Shown here: positions 44,855 through 54,583 of the stretch, piece by piece
How the letters are laid out: every line of letters begins with the position of its first letter
How positions within the stretch are numbered: the first letter of the stretch is position 1
NCBI GenBank assembly: GCA_963807975.1
Contig: CAWEDV010000002.1
Span: forward strand, 124,001 to 188,000
DNA: 64,000 bases
Source: JAACFF01 sp963807975
GTDB taxonomy: Bacteria; Chloroflexota; Anaerolineae; Promineifilales; Promineifilaceae
Direction of reading: 5' to 3'
The notes under the pieces: model-generated
Database searches by the model: none
What the model saw: the letters and a program-made list of their open reading frames with translations, nothing else
Told to the model about the DNA's origin: nothing
Made by a program: the position numbers and the translations under genes

Positions 44855-45088
44855 ATGCAAGTTCAACTCAAACTAATCGCCACATATCGCCAATATTTGC
44901 CACCCGAAAACAAGGGCAGGGCACTGATTGATGCCCCGCAAGGCGCAACGGCTGTTTCTGTTCTAGCCGAGTTAGGTGTTCCCATTGAGGAGAGCGTGAT
45001 CTTAGTTGACGGCCGTTCCCCCAACCCTGGCGAAACATTACAGGAAGGAAACGTCGTTTTCGTTTTCCCTGCGACCGCCGGCGGTTAA
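44855..45088 (+). CDS. MoaD/ThiS-family sulfur carrier protein
   Basis: The 77-residue ubiquitin-like protein ends in VVFVFPATAGG, the di-glycine tail that is adenylated and thiocarboxylated. The body has GATAVSVLAELGVP and ESVILVDGRSPNP. It lies 36 bases before the aldehyde ferredoxin oxidoreductase gene; such pairs are common, and the carrier supplies sulfur for the tungstopterin cofactor. The start is uncertain: ATG at 44855 fits the family length, while the GGAGG at 44815 sits too far upstream for it. Confidence 0.85.
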   Translation: MQVQLKLIATYRQYLPPENKGRALIDAPQGATAVSVLAELGVPIEESVILVDGRSPNPGETLQEGNVVFVFPATAGG

Positions 45089-45124
45089 CTCCCAATTCAT
45101 CACTTTTCAAGGAGATCCCCCACA

Positions 45125-46948
45125 ATGAATGGATGGTACGGTAAAGTATTGCGGGTAAATTTAACCAATCAAACCCATACAATAGAAACAGTAGACCCCC
45201 AGTTTGCCAAGGATTATATCGGTGGACGAGGCTGGGCAATAAAATATCTGATGGATGGCATGGATCCCAGAGCCGATGCCCTATCGCCTGAAAACATCCT
45301 CATATTCGCCACAGGTCCGCTCACGGGCAGTCCCGCGCCCACTGGCAATCGATACATGGTCATCACCAAGTCACCTCTCACCGGAGTTCTCACGAACTCC
45401 AACTCTGGTGGCGACTTCCCCACCTGGATGAAGCGCACCGGCTTCGATCTCTTCATCTTCGAAGGGCGCGCTGAACAACCTGTCTATCTTTGGGTCAACG
45501 ACGATCAAGTTGAAATTCGTCCTGCCGGCCACATCTGGGGCAAACAGGTACCCGAAACCACAGACATAATGCTCTCCGAGACCCACCCCAAAGCCAAGGT
45601 AGCCTGCATTGGTCCCGCGGGAGAACGCCTGGTCAAAGCCGCTGCTATCATGAACGATAAAGATCGTGCCGCCGCCCGTTCTGGTGTCGGCGCAGTGATG
45701 GGCAGTAAAAATCTGAAGGGCGTTGTAGCCACCGGGACGCACAAGATCGGCATGGACGACTCGCCCGGCATGAAGTCCCTTAGCCTTGCTATGCAGCGTG
45801 AAGTGGGGGAAGCATCCAAAACATCTACACTGCGTATCTATGGCACGCCGTATGTCCCCGATGTAACCAACGAAATGGGCATTTTGCCAACACGAAATTT
45901 CCAAACTGGCCGTTTTGAAGGCGTTGAGAAAATCAACGGCCCGGCATTGAACGCCAGTTTCCTAGTTCGTCCCGGCGCCTGCCATCGCTGCCCCATCGTC
46001 TGCAATCGCATCACAAAAGTAGATACCCCAGGTTATGAGGGTGAAGGGGAAGGACCGGAATACGAATCCATCGGAGCCCTAGGCAGTGCATGCGCTGTAG
46101 ACAATCTGGCAGCCATCACCAAAGCTAATTATCTATGCAATGAATTTGGTATGGACACCATAACCGTCGGCATGACCATCGCCTGCGCCATGGAGATGTA
46201 CGAAGCGGGCATTATTCCAGAAAGCGACATTGGCCAGCCGCTGAGATTTGGTGATGCAGACGGCATGATAACCTTCCTCAAAAAAATGGCTCTGCGCGAA
46301 GGATTCGGTGACAAATTGGCTGAAGGAAGTTATGCCTTGGCCGCAGGCTATGGATATCCCGAATACTCCATAAGTGCCAAGAAACTGGAATTCCCCGGAT
46401 ACGATCCCCGCGGCGCGAAAGGCATGGGGCTGTTGTATGCCACATCAAACATCGGCGCTTCACACATGGCAGGTGATCTGGCCTATGCCGAAGTATTTGG
46501 CACCCCCAAAAAGATCGATCCGCTGACCATAGAGAACAAACCAGCATTGATCATGCGCTACGAGGACGCCTTCACGCTCATCGACTCTGCTGGCCTATGC
46601 GTCTTCTTGGCCGTCCGTTATGTTTTCGACGAAGATGTAATGCTCTGGCCTACACGGCTAACAGAGTTAATGAATCTTACAACAGGAGCAGATTACACGC
46701 CCGAAACCATCATGCAAGCAGCGGAGCGAGTTTACAATTTGGAGCGCATGTTCTTGCTGGAAGCAGGAATTACCAAGGCTGACGATACGCTGCCACCGCG
46801 CATGCTGGAAGAACCCCTGACCGAGGGACCGGCAGCCGGACATGTGGTAGAGCTGGAAGCGATGCTGCCGCTCTTCTACAAGGCGCGTGGTTGGGATGAA
46901 GAAGGTGTCCCAACTAAGGAAAAATTACATGAGTTAGGGTTAGCTTAA
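45125..46948 (+). CDS. Tungsten-dependent aldehyde:ferredoxin oxidoreductase
   Basis: The 607 residues start MNGWYGKVLRVNLT, and contain YIGGRGWAIKYL and the pterin-binding segment ATGPLTGSPAPTGNRY. The [4Fe-4S] cysteines are C-H-R-C-P-I-V-C near residue 288 and a fourth in DSAGLCVF near residue 495. The enzyme oxidises aldehydes to acids and reduces ferredoxin, and implies an anaerobic or microaerobic metabolism. AAGGAG precedes the ATG. With the MoaD-like gene it forms a small operon. Confidence 0.94.
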   Translation: MNGWYGKVLRVNLTNQTHTIETVDPQFAKDYIGGRGWAIKYLMDGMDPRADALSPENILIFATGPLTGSPAPTGNRYMVITKSPLTGVLTNSNSGGDFPTWMKRTGFDLFIFEGRAEQPVYLWVNDDQVEIRPAGHIWGKQVPETTDIMLSETHPKAKVACIGPAGERLVKAAAIMNDKDRAAARSGVGAVMGSKNLKGVVATGTHKIGMDDSPGMKSLSLAMQREVGEASKTSTLRIYGTPYVPDVTNEMGILPTRNFQTGRFEGVEKINGPALNASFLVRPGACHRCPIVCNRITKVDTPGYEGEGEGPEYESIGALGSACAVDNLAAITKANYLCNEFGMDTITVGMTIACAMEMYEAGIIPESDIGQPLRFGDADGMITFLKKMALREGFGDKLAEGSYALAAGYGYPEYSISAKKLEFPGYDPRGAKGMGLLYATSNIGASHMAGDLAYAEVFGTPKKIDPLTIENKPALIMRYEDAFTLIDSAGLCVFLAVRYVFDEDVMLWPTRLTELMNLTTGADYTPETIMQAAERVYNLERMFLLEAGITKADDTLPPRMLEEPLTEGPAAGHVVELEAMLPLFYKARGWDEEGVPTKEKLHELGLA

Positions 46949-47052
46949 GCAAGTAGCTATCAGCAGAAAAGTCACGGGTAGAGATAATCCCGAGGGTTTC
47001 CCAAAGCTACCAAGCTTCAACTGGATGCTCCCTTATTTCACTTTGATCAGAT

Positions 47053-47083
47053 CAGCCTAATGCACAAATGCATTAGGCTGTTT
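47053..47083. terminator. Bidirectional terminator between the AOR gene and serA
   Basis: CAGCCTAATGCA (47053-47064) and TGCATTAGGCTG (47069-47080) form a perfect 12-pair stem with a four-base loop, followed by TTT. It lies between two convergent genes. Confidence 0.8.
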
Positions 47084-47110
47084 AGGTTATCAGATGCAGT
47101 AGAAAAACGA

Positions 47111-48070
47111 TCACCCACCGATGGTTGCAATGTTGAGGACATTACGGAAGTCTGTTCCTCGCAGCGCATCTACTACTTGCTCGACGATTTCTACCGCCAC
47201 ACGCAGTTGGGCTTCTTTGGAACTGGCACCTAGGTGTGGGGTATGCAGTACATTGGGCAGTCCAATAAGCGGGCTGCCTTGTGGCGGTTCCTGCTGGTAC
47301 ACGTCCAGTGCCGCAGCCGCGACTTTGCCACTGCTTAGAGCATCCGCTAAAGCTTGCTCGTCAATCAGTTTACCGCGTGCTACGTTGACAATCACAACAC
47401 CGTCTTTCATTCCCGCGATTGTGTTCGCATTAATCAAGTTCGTGGTTTCAGGCGTGACAACGCTGTGCAGCGTAATAATATCAGCTTGGGCGAGCAGTTC
47501 CGGCAAATCGAGCAGTTCAGCGCTCATCTCAGATGCCAGCTCTTCCGCAATATAGGGATCATAGGCGACAATCTTCATACCGAACGCCTGTGCCCGGCGC
47601 GCAACAAGACGGCCGATATAACCAAAACCAATAATGCCCAGCTTCTTGTCCTCCAACTCCGATCCCACAAAACGCGCGCGATCCCAGTTTCCGGCAGCCA
47701 GCGAATTATGGGCAGGAACAGTATTTCGACTAACAGCTAACATTAGCGCCATAGTCTGTTCGGCTGTGGCCACACTATTTGCTCGCGGTGTATTCATAAC
47801 CATGATACCATGCTGTGAAGCTGCATCGATATCCACATTATCAACGCCGATGCCCGCCCTTCCAATTGCTTTCAATTTAACTCCAGCGGCAATGATATCG
47901 GCGTCTGGTTTCGTTCCACTACGGATGATCAGCGCATCATAGTCCGGGATGGTCGATATTAACTCCTCCCGGCTCATGCCCGTGATCATCTCATAGGCCA
48001 CATCATCCATATCATCGAGACGATCCAAACCTGCTTGGCCTAACTTATCAGAAATAAGAATCCTATACAT
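47111..48070 (-). CDS. serA: D-3-phosphoglycerate dehydrogenase-like 2-hydroxyacid dehydrogenase (short form)
   Basis: LKAIGRAGIGVDNVDIDAAS, the NAD motif LGIIGFGYIGRLVARRAQAF, VNVARGKLIDEQAL and HLGASSKEAQLRVA identify a PGDH-type protein. At 319 residues it lacks the ACT domain of long SerA. ATG at 48070 follows GAGGTAG; the longer frame to 48142 is basic and unlike the family. It may supply serine, or may act on another 2-hydroxy acid given the neighbouring sugar genes. Confidence 0.88.
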   Translation of the reverse strand: MYRILISDKLGQAGLDRLDDMDDVAYEMITGMSREELISTIPDYDALIIRSGTKPDADIIAAGVKLKAIGRAGIGVDNVDIDAASQHGIMVMNTPRANSVATAEQTMALMLAVSRNTVPAHNSLAAGNWDRARFVGSELEDKKLGIIGFGYIGRLVARRAQAFGMKIVAYDPYIAEELASEMSAELLDLPELLAQADIITLHSVVTPETTNLINANTIAGMKDGVVIVNVARGKLIDEQALADALSSGKVAAAALDVYQQEPPQGSPLIGLPNVLHTPHLGASSKEAQLRVAVEIVEQVVDALRGTDFRNVLNIATIGG

Positions 48071-48211
48071 ATCTACCTCATTGTGATTTCTTCGTCTTCT
48101 ATTGTTTTTACTTAACTCACTTCTATCTTCAATCATATCCAATCAACCCACGAAGTTCAATGGTGCTGCTGCCGTGGGCAACCGGGTAGCTGTGATTTTG
48201 AGCATATCCCG

Positions 48212-49050
48212 TCAATTCTCTGCCGCAAGCTTTGCTCTGATCCAGCTAGCATATTGTGGAAATATTTCCTCCGGTTCAGGAAGATTGGGATACCAGCGTT
48301 TCTCATGCTCAAAAAGCAGCCATCCATCATAGCCTGCCTCCTCCAGCAAGGAAACTGACTATTCAAGGGGAAGATCCCCAGTTCCAGGGGCAACATAATA
48401 CCAACCATCTTCCATGCCCAGGGGAGAATCTGGATCATATACCGGGTCCTTGACATCTGTGTATCCGACTCTTGCACCAATTGAACCCCAAGAATCAGCA
48501 GGCTTGTCGCGTCCTACTCGCCAGGTATGGCCCATATCCCACAGCGTTCCAAATCCGGATTTGGTATACTGTCAAGGAGCAGCCGGCAGTGTTCGTTCTT
48601 TACCCAATTGTCATGGGTTTCGAACAGCCATTTTAAGTCATCAGCTCGGTCAAGCTACAAAATCTGGTCAACACATTCACAACCAAAATCGGCCAACTCC
48701 TCAAGTGAAAACCTCGGAAGATTTCCGCCACCAAATATCCGAATATGAACGGTCTCGAATGCTCTTTCCACTGCAATCGTGCGCCGTGCTTCCTCCAAGT
48801 TTTTTTCCAAGTCTTCGGGAACGCAAACCTGGATACTTGAACTAATGCCACTTACAGCCAGTCCTGCGTCTTGAAGCTTTCTATAGGTTTCAGCCGACCG
48901 GACCGTAAACTCAGGAAGTAAGGTGATATCAATCTGATCTCGATACCAGCGAAAATCAACACCGTCAAAGCCATACTCCTGCCCACGCATACAGATCGTA
49001 TCCATATCCCAATGTGGGCAGCCAAGCGTCATAAAACTGATTTTCTGCAT
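48212..49050 (-). pseudogene. Broken sugar phosphate isomerase/epimerase (xylose-isomerase-like TIM barrel)
   Basis: The ATG at 49050 opens MQKISFMTLGCPHWDMD ... FDGVDFRWYRDQID, typical of the AP-endonuclease-2 family. A TAG interrupts after CECVDQIL (near 48660). Reading continues as ADDLKWLFETHDNWVKN, then a frameshift near 48555 is needed to continue with GTLWDMGHTWRVGRDKP. A second TAG follows GTGDLPLE (near 48362), and the C-terminus GYDGWLLFEHEKRWYPN ends at 48212. Two nonsense codons plus one frameshift make it a pseudogene. Its start overlaps the end of the next pseudogene, so the two were one operon. Confidence 0.8.
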
Positions 49051-50215
49051 TAGAATGAACTTCTCACATCAGCCACCTCTCGCTCGACGACATTTTTCTC
49101 GAAGCGAGAGTTTTCAATCAGATCCCGCAGTTAAACTGCGTAGGCCTCGCCATCCATTGGAAGTTCAACAACCTGCCCTAAAAATGATGATTGCATATTA
49201 GCGTTGCCAAGCGTGAGTGAGTTAATCCCATCAACCGCCGGAGCTATAAGTTCTTCACTATTCAGAATCGCGTCGGCAAAGTTCTTGATTATCATTTTGT
49301 TATCTGGCTTCCCGTGGTGCTTGTATCTAACAGAGATTTTCCGATTTTTTTCGAGCTAATAACCGCTGATTGAACGCTTGATGTGTTCAAGGTTGAAGTA
49401 CGGTTGCGGTAAAAAATCAACTTATCCTCCTCAAAAGTCAATTTCCCCTTCTCCCCAACAGTCTCAAGCCGGTTTGTTCCAGGAGATTCGGCCGTGGATG
49501 TGATCAAATGCCCAATCATGCCATTTTCATATTCCAGATAGGCGGTGACCTCGTCTTCAGGTTCGATACTGTGATATTTGCCGATGGCCGCCAACCCTGC
49601 GACCCGTATAAGCATCCCAACGAACCATTGGTAAAGGTCAATAATATGGGGACATTGGTTAAGGAGAACGCCTCCTCCTTCACTTCTCCATGTGGCGCGC
49701 CATCCACCATTGTCATAATAGCTTTGCGTGCGGAACCAGTCAGTGATAATCCGGGTTGTGCGCATCAATTGGCCAAGTTCACCTTCGTCAATCAGCGATT
49801 TAATCTTCTTCCAAAACCCATAGGTACGCTGTTGGAACATCGCAGCGAAGATCCGGTTCGGGTAGTTCTCCAATGCTTTTTCATATCCAGCGATCATTTC
49901 TAGGGCTGCCTGCACATGCACGGCTATTGGATTATCGGTAAGCACATGAAGGCCGTGCTTAAACGCATCAATGGCAATGATGGGATGATCGTTATGGGAT
50001 GTTGCAATCAGCACTGCGTCAAGATCGTCTTTTTCTAACAACTCGTGATAGTCATAATATCGTGGGATACCATACTTGTCAGTGTTTTTGTCTGCCCTGG
50101 ATTGATTGATATCGCAGATTCCAACTAGTTCGGACCTCTTCAATGCATCAATATCCCTGGCGTGTAATCTGCCTATCACACCCACATCAATTTCAGCAAG
50201 TTTAATTTTTGCCAC
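49050..50215 (-). pseudogene. Broken Gfo/Idh/MocA-family oxidoreductase (first copy)
   Basis: The first 300 codons from 50215 are intact: LAEIDVGVIGRLHARDIDAL (altered Rossmann glycine loop), VLIATSHNDHPIIAIDAFKH, then LTDNPIAVHVQAA where EKP would be normal, and GGGVLLNQCPHIIDLYQW. Near 49300-49320 the frame shifts; the C-terminus continues in another frame as MIIKNFADAILNSEELIAPA and VDGINSLTLGNANM, then meets a TAA after PMDGEAYAV and ends at a TAA overlapping the next gene's ATG. One frameshift and one nonsense codon, plus the missing EKP lysine, point to decay. Confidence 0.78.
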
Positions 50216-50229
50216 AACGACTCCAAAAT

Positions 50230-51249
50230 CTATTTCAGATTGCCTAGACGATCAGCCATGTTTTCGGCCTTGATCGCAAGCTCCATCGCCAGGAAAGAAT
50301 GAGCCTGGGTCATGGCAGATTCAGTCCGGTTGAGAACATCGTCAATCAATTGCGCTGCGTATGGCAGAGGAACATCATTGCAATCATAATACTGAATACC
50401 TTTTTGATCGACCAGGATCAAATGCTCTCCACGAGGACGTCCAGCGATATCGATATATTCACGCAGTTCAATATATCCATCACTGCCCGTCATGAACAGC
50501 CGTCCATCTCCCCAAACGCCCAATCCATCTGGCGTAAACCAATCCACACGCACATAACCTAACCCACCATTACCACGGACAACCACATCGCCATAATCTT
50601 CAAGTTCAGGATATGCAGGATGGTGAAAATTGGCCACCTGCGAAGAAACAACTTCAGCCACCGTTGAGCCGGTAAAATGCAGAAACTGATCGAAATTATG
50701 CGAGCCAATATCAGTTAGGATGCCCCCATATTGCTCCTTGACAAAGAACCAATCAGGTCGGGAAGGCAGATTGCGCCGGTGCGGCCCCATACTCAGCGTT
50801 TGGATCACATTACCAATCACTCCTGTTTTTACGAGCTGATCGGCCTTGGTCGCTGCCTTACTCCAAAATCGTTCACTATAGCAAACATAGTAAATTCGTC
50901 CCGTCTCAGCCTGAACTTTACGCAATTCTTCGAGCTGTTCCAGCGTTGTCGGGCCCGGTTTATCACCATATAATCTTTACCATGCTGCATGACCTTGAGG
51001 CCGATGGGAAAACGCTCAACAGGAATCCCGGCATTGAGCACCATCTGAATACTGTCATCTTCTAGGATTTCTTCTAGGCTGTTAACGCGCGTAATCTGCG
51101 GGAAGGCATCTGAGAATTGAGCGGCTAAATCATCTTTAGGAGCGAAAAAAGACGGCTTTAGCCCCTGCCTGCAGCATGCTTCTGGTTTGGCCATAGATAT
51201 GCCTGTGATAAAGGCCTGTGACGGCAAAACGAATACTTCTTTGGCTCAT
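50230..51249 (-). pseudogene. Broken Gfo/Idh/MocA-family oxidoreductase (second copy)
   Basis: ATG at 51249 starts MSQRSIRFAVTGLYHRHIYG. Within about 100 bases the frame shifts to FFAPKDDLAAQFSDAF, and near 50960 it shifts again, breaking the KPGPT motif that would hold the catalytic Lys, before VQAETGRIYYVCYSERFWSK and GGILTDIGSHNFDQFLHF continue to 50230. The protein would be about 340 residues. Two frameshifts make it a pseudogene, lying 15 bases before the first copy in the same direction. Confidence 0.78.
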
Positions 51250-51255
51250 TGGTAA

Positions 51256-51410
51256 TCAACCTCGTGTTTTACTAGCCAGAAGTAAAGTGCAGATGGTTTC
51301 ATTGCCTAGGATGATTTTGACAATGTCATCCTTGGTCATGTCTATCTTTGCACCGTTTATAGGCCGCGCAAGCAGAGCTCCGTTCGTATTGATTCTTTTA
51401 CCCGGCTACA
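51256..51410 (-). other. Possible gene remnant upstream of the broken oxidoreductase operon
   Basis: The complement is open without a start for about 50 codons (NTNGALLARPINGAKIDMTK then DDIVKIILGNETICTLLLAS) and stops seven bases before the next start. Composition looks coding, but I cannot name the family. It may be the 3' end of a further decayed gene. Confidence 0.3.
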
Positions 51411-51446
51411 CCTCCAGCCCTAGGGTGAGTCCTTCCACCTACGGCG

Positions 51447-52871
51447 TTAAGTATTCGTGAGCTTATAAGCAGCAAGCGTCCGTATCCGGGCAGCGGCGTG
51501 ATCAACAATTGGCTGTGGATAATCCCGGCCAATGCGGCAGTTTACTTGCTTCTGAATCTCACTGGGCATCCCCCACGGTTCATGAATGTACATGTCAGGC
51601 AAGCCGCTCAATTCAGGCAGCCATCGACGGATATAATCGCCATGTGGATCGAATTTCTTGCTTTGCAAGACAGGGTTAAAGATGCGGAAATAAGGTGCCG
51701 CATCGGTGCCGGTACCAGCCGTCCACTGCCAACCACCGTTGTTGGATGCCGGGTCTCCATCGATCAAGTGTTGCATGAACCAGCGCTCACCCCAACGCCA
51801 ATCAATTAGCAGATCTTTGACCAGGAATGAGGCAGTGATCATCCGTGCCCGGTTGTGCATCCAACCGCTCTGCGCAAGCTGGCGCATGGCTGCATCGACG
51901 ATCGGATAGCCGGTACGCCCTTGACACCAGGCGTCGAATGCCTGGGGATCGTTGTCCCACTCAATAGCATCATATTGTGGCCGGAAGCTTCTCTGGCGAA
52001 CATGGGGGAAATGGTAGAGGATGGTAAGGTAGAATTCGCGCCAGATGAGTTCGTTTAACCAGGTTTCCGCTCCTTCGCGACCGTGCTTATCTGAAGCACG
52101 GTCGATCGCCTGGCTTGCCGCAACCACGGCTTGGCGTAGGGAAAGCATGCCAAAGCGAATATAGGGCGAAAGGCTGGAAGTGCCATCAATATCAGGCCGG
52201 TTACGCCTCTTTTCGTAATGAAAAATGGAGCTGTGGCCATAAGTTGCGAAGTTTTCCAGGCGCCTAAGGGCTACTTCTTCACCAGCCTTGAACGGCACCT
52301 GGCTCGTGGCTCGTGGTTCATCAGGTATAGGCAGCGAGGGCACAAAATCTGGTGTGTCTAGCGACATGGGTTTTGGAAGTAGTTCGCACGGTAGTGGTTT
52401 AGGCAATGCTTTCCATGCTTTGCTGAATGGTGTGTAAACCGTATATGGTCGACCGTCTTTCTTAAGAACAAAATCCGGTGGATGAACGGTCAGGCCACCA
52501 GTCAATTGCAGCGGCAGCGCGTCCTGCACTTGAGCATCTCGACGGCGAGCGTACGGCGATATGTCTTCCTCAGCAATAATGTAGGTAGCACCGCTTTCTG
52601 ACATTAAGGTCGATAAGGATTCGACTGGCTCTCCCTTTCGGATGACTAGTCTGCTGCCAAGTTGGAGAAGATCTTGATCCAGGGAACGTAAAGCGGCAAA
52701 CAGAAAGGCGATACGCTGAGTGCTTGCATAGGGCGAGTTCAGTAAACGTGGATCCAGAATAAACACCGGCAAAACCTTCTCCGATTGGGCCACCGCCGCA
52801 CTGAGTGCCTCGTTATCAGCCAGTCGCAGATCCCGTCGAATCCACCAGATCGTTGTACTCACTCTATTCAC
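51447..52871 (-). CDS. phr: Deoxyribodipyrimidine photolyase (cryptochrome/photolyase family)
   Basis: The N-terminal antenna domain begins TTIWWIRRDLRLADNEAL. The C-terminal FAD domain has HYEKRRNRPDIDGTSSLSPY, WLNELIWREFYLTILYHFPH, YPIVDAAMRQLAQSGWMHNR and DGDPASNNGGWQWTAGTGTD, all diagnostic of class I CPD photolyases. At 474 residues it is full length. It repairs UV dimers with blue light. It is the last gene of an operon behind the DUF427 gene and the B12-sensor gene. Confidence 0.96.
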   Translation of the reverse strand: MNRVSTTIWWIRRDLRLADNEALSAAVAQSEKVLPVFILDPRLLNSPYASTQRIAFLFAALRSLDQDLLQLGSRLVIRKGEPVESLSTLMSESGATYIIAEEDISPYARRRDAQVQDALPLQLTGGLTVHPPDFVLKKDGRPYTVYTPFSKAWKALPKPLPCELLPKPMSLDTPDFVPSLPIPDEPRATSQVPFKAGEEVALRRLENFATYGHSSIFHYEKRRNRPDIDGTSSLSPYIRFGMLSLRQAVVAASQAIDRASDKHGREGAETWLNELIWREFYLTILYHFPHVRQRSFRPQYDAIEWDNDPQAFDAWCQGRTGYPIVDAAMRQLAQSGWMHNRARMITASFLVKDLLIDWRWGERWFMQHLIDGDPASNNGGWQWTAGTGTDAAPYFRIFNPVLQSKKFDPHGDYIRRWLPELSGLPDMYIHEPWGMPSEIQKQVNCRIGRDYPQPIVDHAAARIRTLAAYKLTNT

Positions 52872-52904
52872 CCCACAAACATCACCCGTCGCTACGCCGG
52901 GCTG

Positions 52905-53402
52905 TTACCATCCACGACTATCCGGACCACCCTTGAAAGGGCCTATAACATCGTCGGTAATCCAGCCGCCGTAAAAGTTGCCTGGTTGAGGACGCGCTTT
53001 CTCGCCATTCACCAGGCAAGCATCCATCGCCCAGGCATAGAAGGCAACATGATCCTTGATGCTATAGAATGCTGCCGTAGGTTGTGCATAGTCCCATGCC
53101 GCCCGAGGCGCAATCTTTTCATTCACAATTACATCGTAGTAAGAGGCCTTGCCCTTCCACTCGCAGTAGGAGGTTCCCCGAGCAGGGCGCAAGTAACTCT
53201 GATTTATGTCGTTTGGGGGGATATAGTAAACTGGCGGATGGCTTGTTTCAAGCACCCGCCAGGCTCGGTTGCTATCAGCAACGAGGATGTCATTGTATAT
53301 TACCTGCAATCGCTTTGAAGATCGCTCCAGTCGAGGCGGTCGAGGATAATCCCAAACAGATTCCTGCCCGCTTCTGGGTTTGATTGGCTTTGGTTTGTTC
53401 AT
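52905..53402 (-). CDS. DUF427 protein
   Basis: ESVWDYPRPPRLERSSKRLQ, SHPPVYYIPPNDI, SYCEWKGKASYYDV and AWDYAQPTAAF are typical of the DUF427 family, which commonly sits beside photolyase and light-induced genes. The ATG at 53402 overlaps the stop of the upstream gene by four bases (ATGA). The function of the family is unknown. 165 residues. Confidence 0.9.
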   Translation of the reverse strand: MNKPKPIKPRSGQESVWDYPRPPRLERSSKRLQVIYNDILVADSNRAWRVLETSHPPVYYIPPNDINQSYLRPARGTSYCEWKGKASYYDVIVNEKIAPRAAWDYAQPTAAFYSIKDHVAFYAWAMDACLVNGEKARPQPGNFYGGWITDDVIGPFKGGPDSRGW

Positions 53403-54187
53403 TTTGTTTCGATTAAACTCGCCCGTATGAGGATATATGACAACCACTCCACAATGATGCTGGCAGATTCGTCTAAATGAATTGTCGCTGCCTGATAATA
53501 AGCCAAAACGTACTCCGAAATCAGAGGTTTAGACAGCCGATAACTCATCAACAAGTGCTCAATCCAGATAATTTTGCTGCCCAGAAGTCCCATGTCTTTC
53601 AGCTCGAGAGCTGCTTGAATCTCCTGAGCGATATCATTGTTCATCGACGACAGATGCTCGGTGGGCTTGTCAGAGGCTATAAATCTACTCCGCACTTGAG
53701 ACTCGATCAAGGCTCTACGCTCACTATATTGGCTCAGTGCTCGCTGATGGATATCTGAGGGTTTTACAAACTGTGGCGTTAGCAATAGCTGCGTCATAAG
53801 CGCAGACACCGCTTGCGCCGCATCTTGAAGCGACTCCCCAAGAAAATGGCCTAGTACTAGTTGGCGTAATTCGGGCATTTGATTAAAGACCAAACCACCA
53901 AAAGCCAATGGTACTCCATGTGCCTGCGCCTTTAAAGCTATCTCCTTCAGGGTAGCTGCAGTAAGCAATAACTGGGCGGAAACGATGATTAACTCAGGCT
54001 GTATTTGCTGGATTTTTGATTCCAGTTCATCAGCGGGCACATCTGCACCCAGGTAGATCGCATCCCAACCTCTTCTGCGCAGCAAAAAGGTTAATAGTAG
54101 TGGGCCAAAAATATGATAATCTCCTAGGGCTGTGTCCACTATGATTCGCTCTTTCCAGGTGGGCTGTAGTGTGGCAGCCACTAACAT
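53399..54187 (-). CDS. CarH/LitR-like cobalamin-binding photosensor, N-terminally truncated
   Basis: IVDTALGDYHIFGPLLLTFL holds the D-x-H-x-x-G cobalamin ligand motif, and WDAIYLGADVPADELES continues the B12-binding Rossmann domain. CarH-like homology extends upstream of the ATG in the same frame to 54274 (GEVTIQQEHFTSALSLQRLE, with the EH pair of the light-sensor helical bundle), then meets a TAA. Restoring one base near 54275 would join it to an ATG at 54321, but no MerR-type helix-turn-helix can be found. A further helical region of about 120 residues follows the B12 domain. It is either an HTH-less sensor or a damaged CarH. Confidence 0.72.
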   Translation of the reverse strand: MLVAATLQPTWKERIIVDTALGDYHIFGPLLLTFLLRRRGWDAIYLGADVPADELESKIQQIQPELIIVSAQLLLTAATLKEIALKAQAHGVPLAFGGLVFNQMPELRQLVLGHFLGESLQDAAQAVSALMTQLLLTPQFVKPSDIHQRALSQYSERRALIESQVRSRFIASDKPTEHLSSMNNDIAQEIQAALELKDMGLLGSKIIWIEHLLMSYRLSKPLISEYVLAYYQAATIHLDESASIIVEWLSYILIRASLIETK

Positions 54188-54397
54188 CTCCAGTCGTTGA
54201 AGGCTGAGTGCCGAAGTGAAATGTTCTTGCTGTATGGTGACTTCACCGTTGTACGAGCCGTTACCGATCTCAGCTTAAAGGCCGGTGCATTGTCTCTTGT
54301 TGTACCATTAAACTTGTTCATATAATCGTTCGACGAATTGAAAAAACCACTTAAAATATTATACATTATACATATTGTGGATAATATATCATATATT

Positions 54398-54412
54398 TGT
54401 ATAGTTTATACA
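54398..54412. promoter_or_regulatory. Candidate operator palindrome TGTATA-GTT-TATACA
   Basis: TGTATA and TATACA form a perfect six-base inverted repeat around three bases in the divergent region beside a B12-sensor gene. Additional TATACA copies lie 30-45 bases to the left. This is where an autoregulated MerR-family repressor would bind. Confidence 0.45.
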
Positions 54413-54583
54413 GACTTACTAATCCGAATCCCTCTACCCAATATTGCCGATTCTAGATCTGGGTAAGATCTCTGCCCATTCTCGCCACACTGACTCACCT
54501 GCCGTGCTTGCCCACAAACCTTGCAGTGGTGGGGATGCGCGACCCCTTCTTACTTATTTATTATGCAATATATATACAATAAC

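Noticed and set aside
48350..48665. In-frame TAG codons in the isomerase as possible pyrrolysine
   Set aside because: A frameshift in the same gene and decay of the neighbouring genes make pseudogenization the simpler reading; TAG is also used as an ordinary stop.
51218..51460. 80-codon plus-strand frame before the photolyase gene
   Set aside because: Hydrophobic antisense reading of the gene remnant; no start signal.
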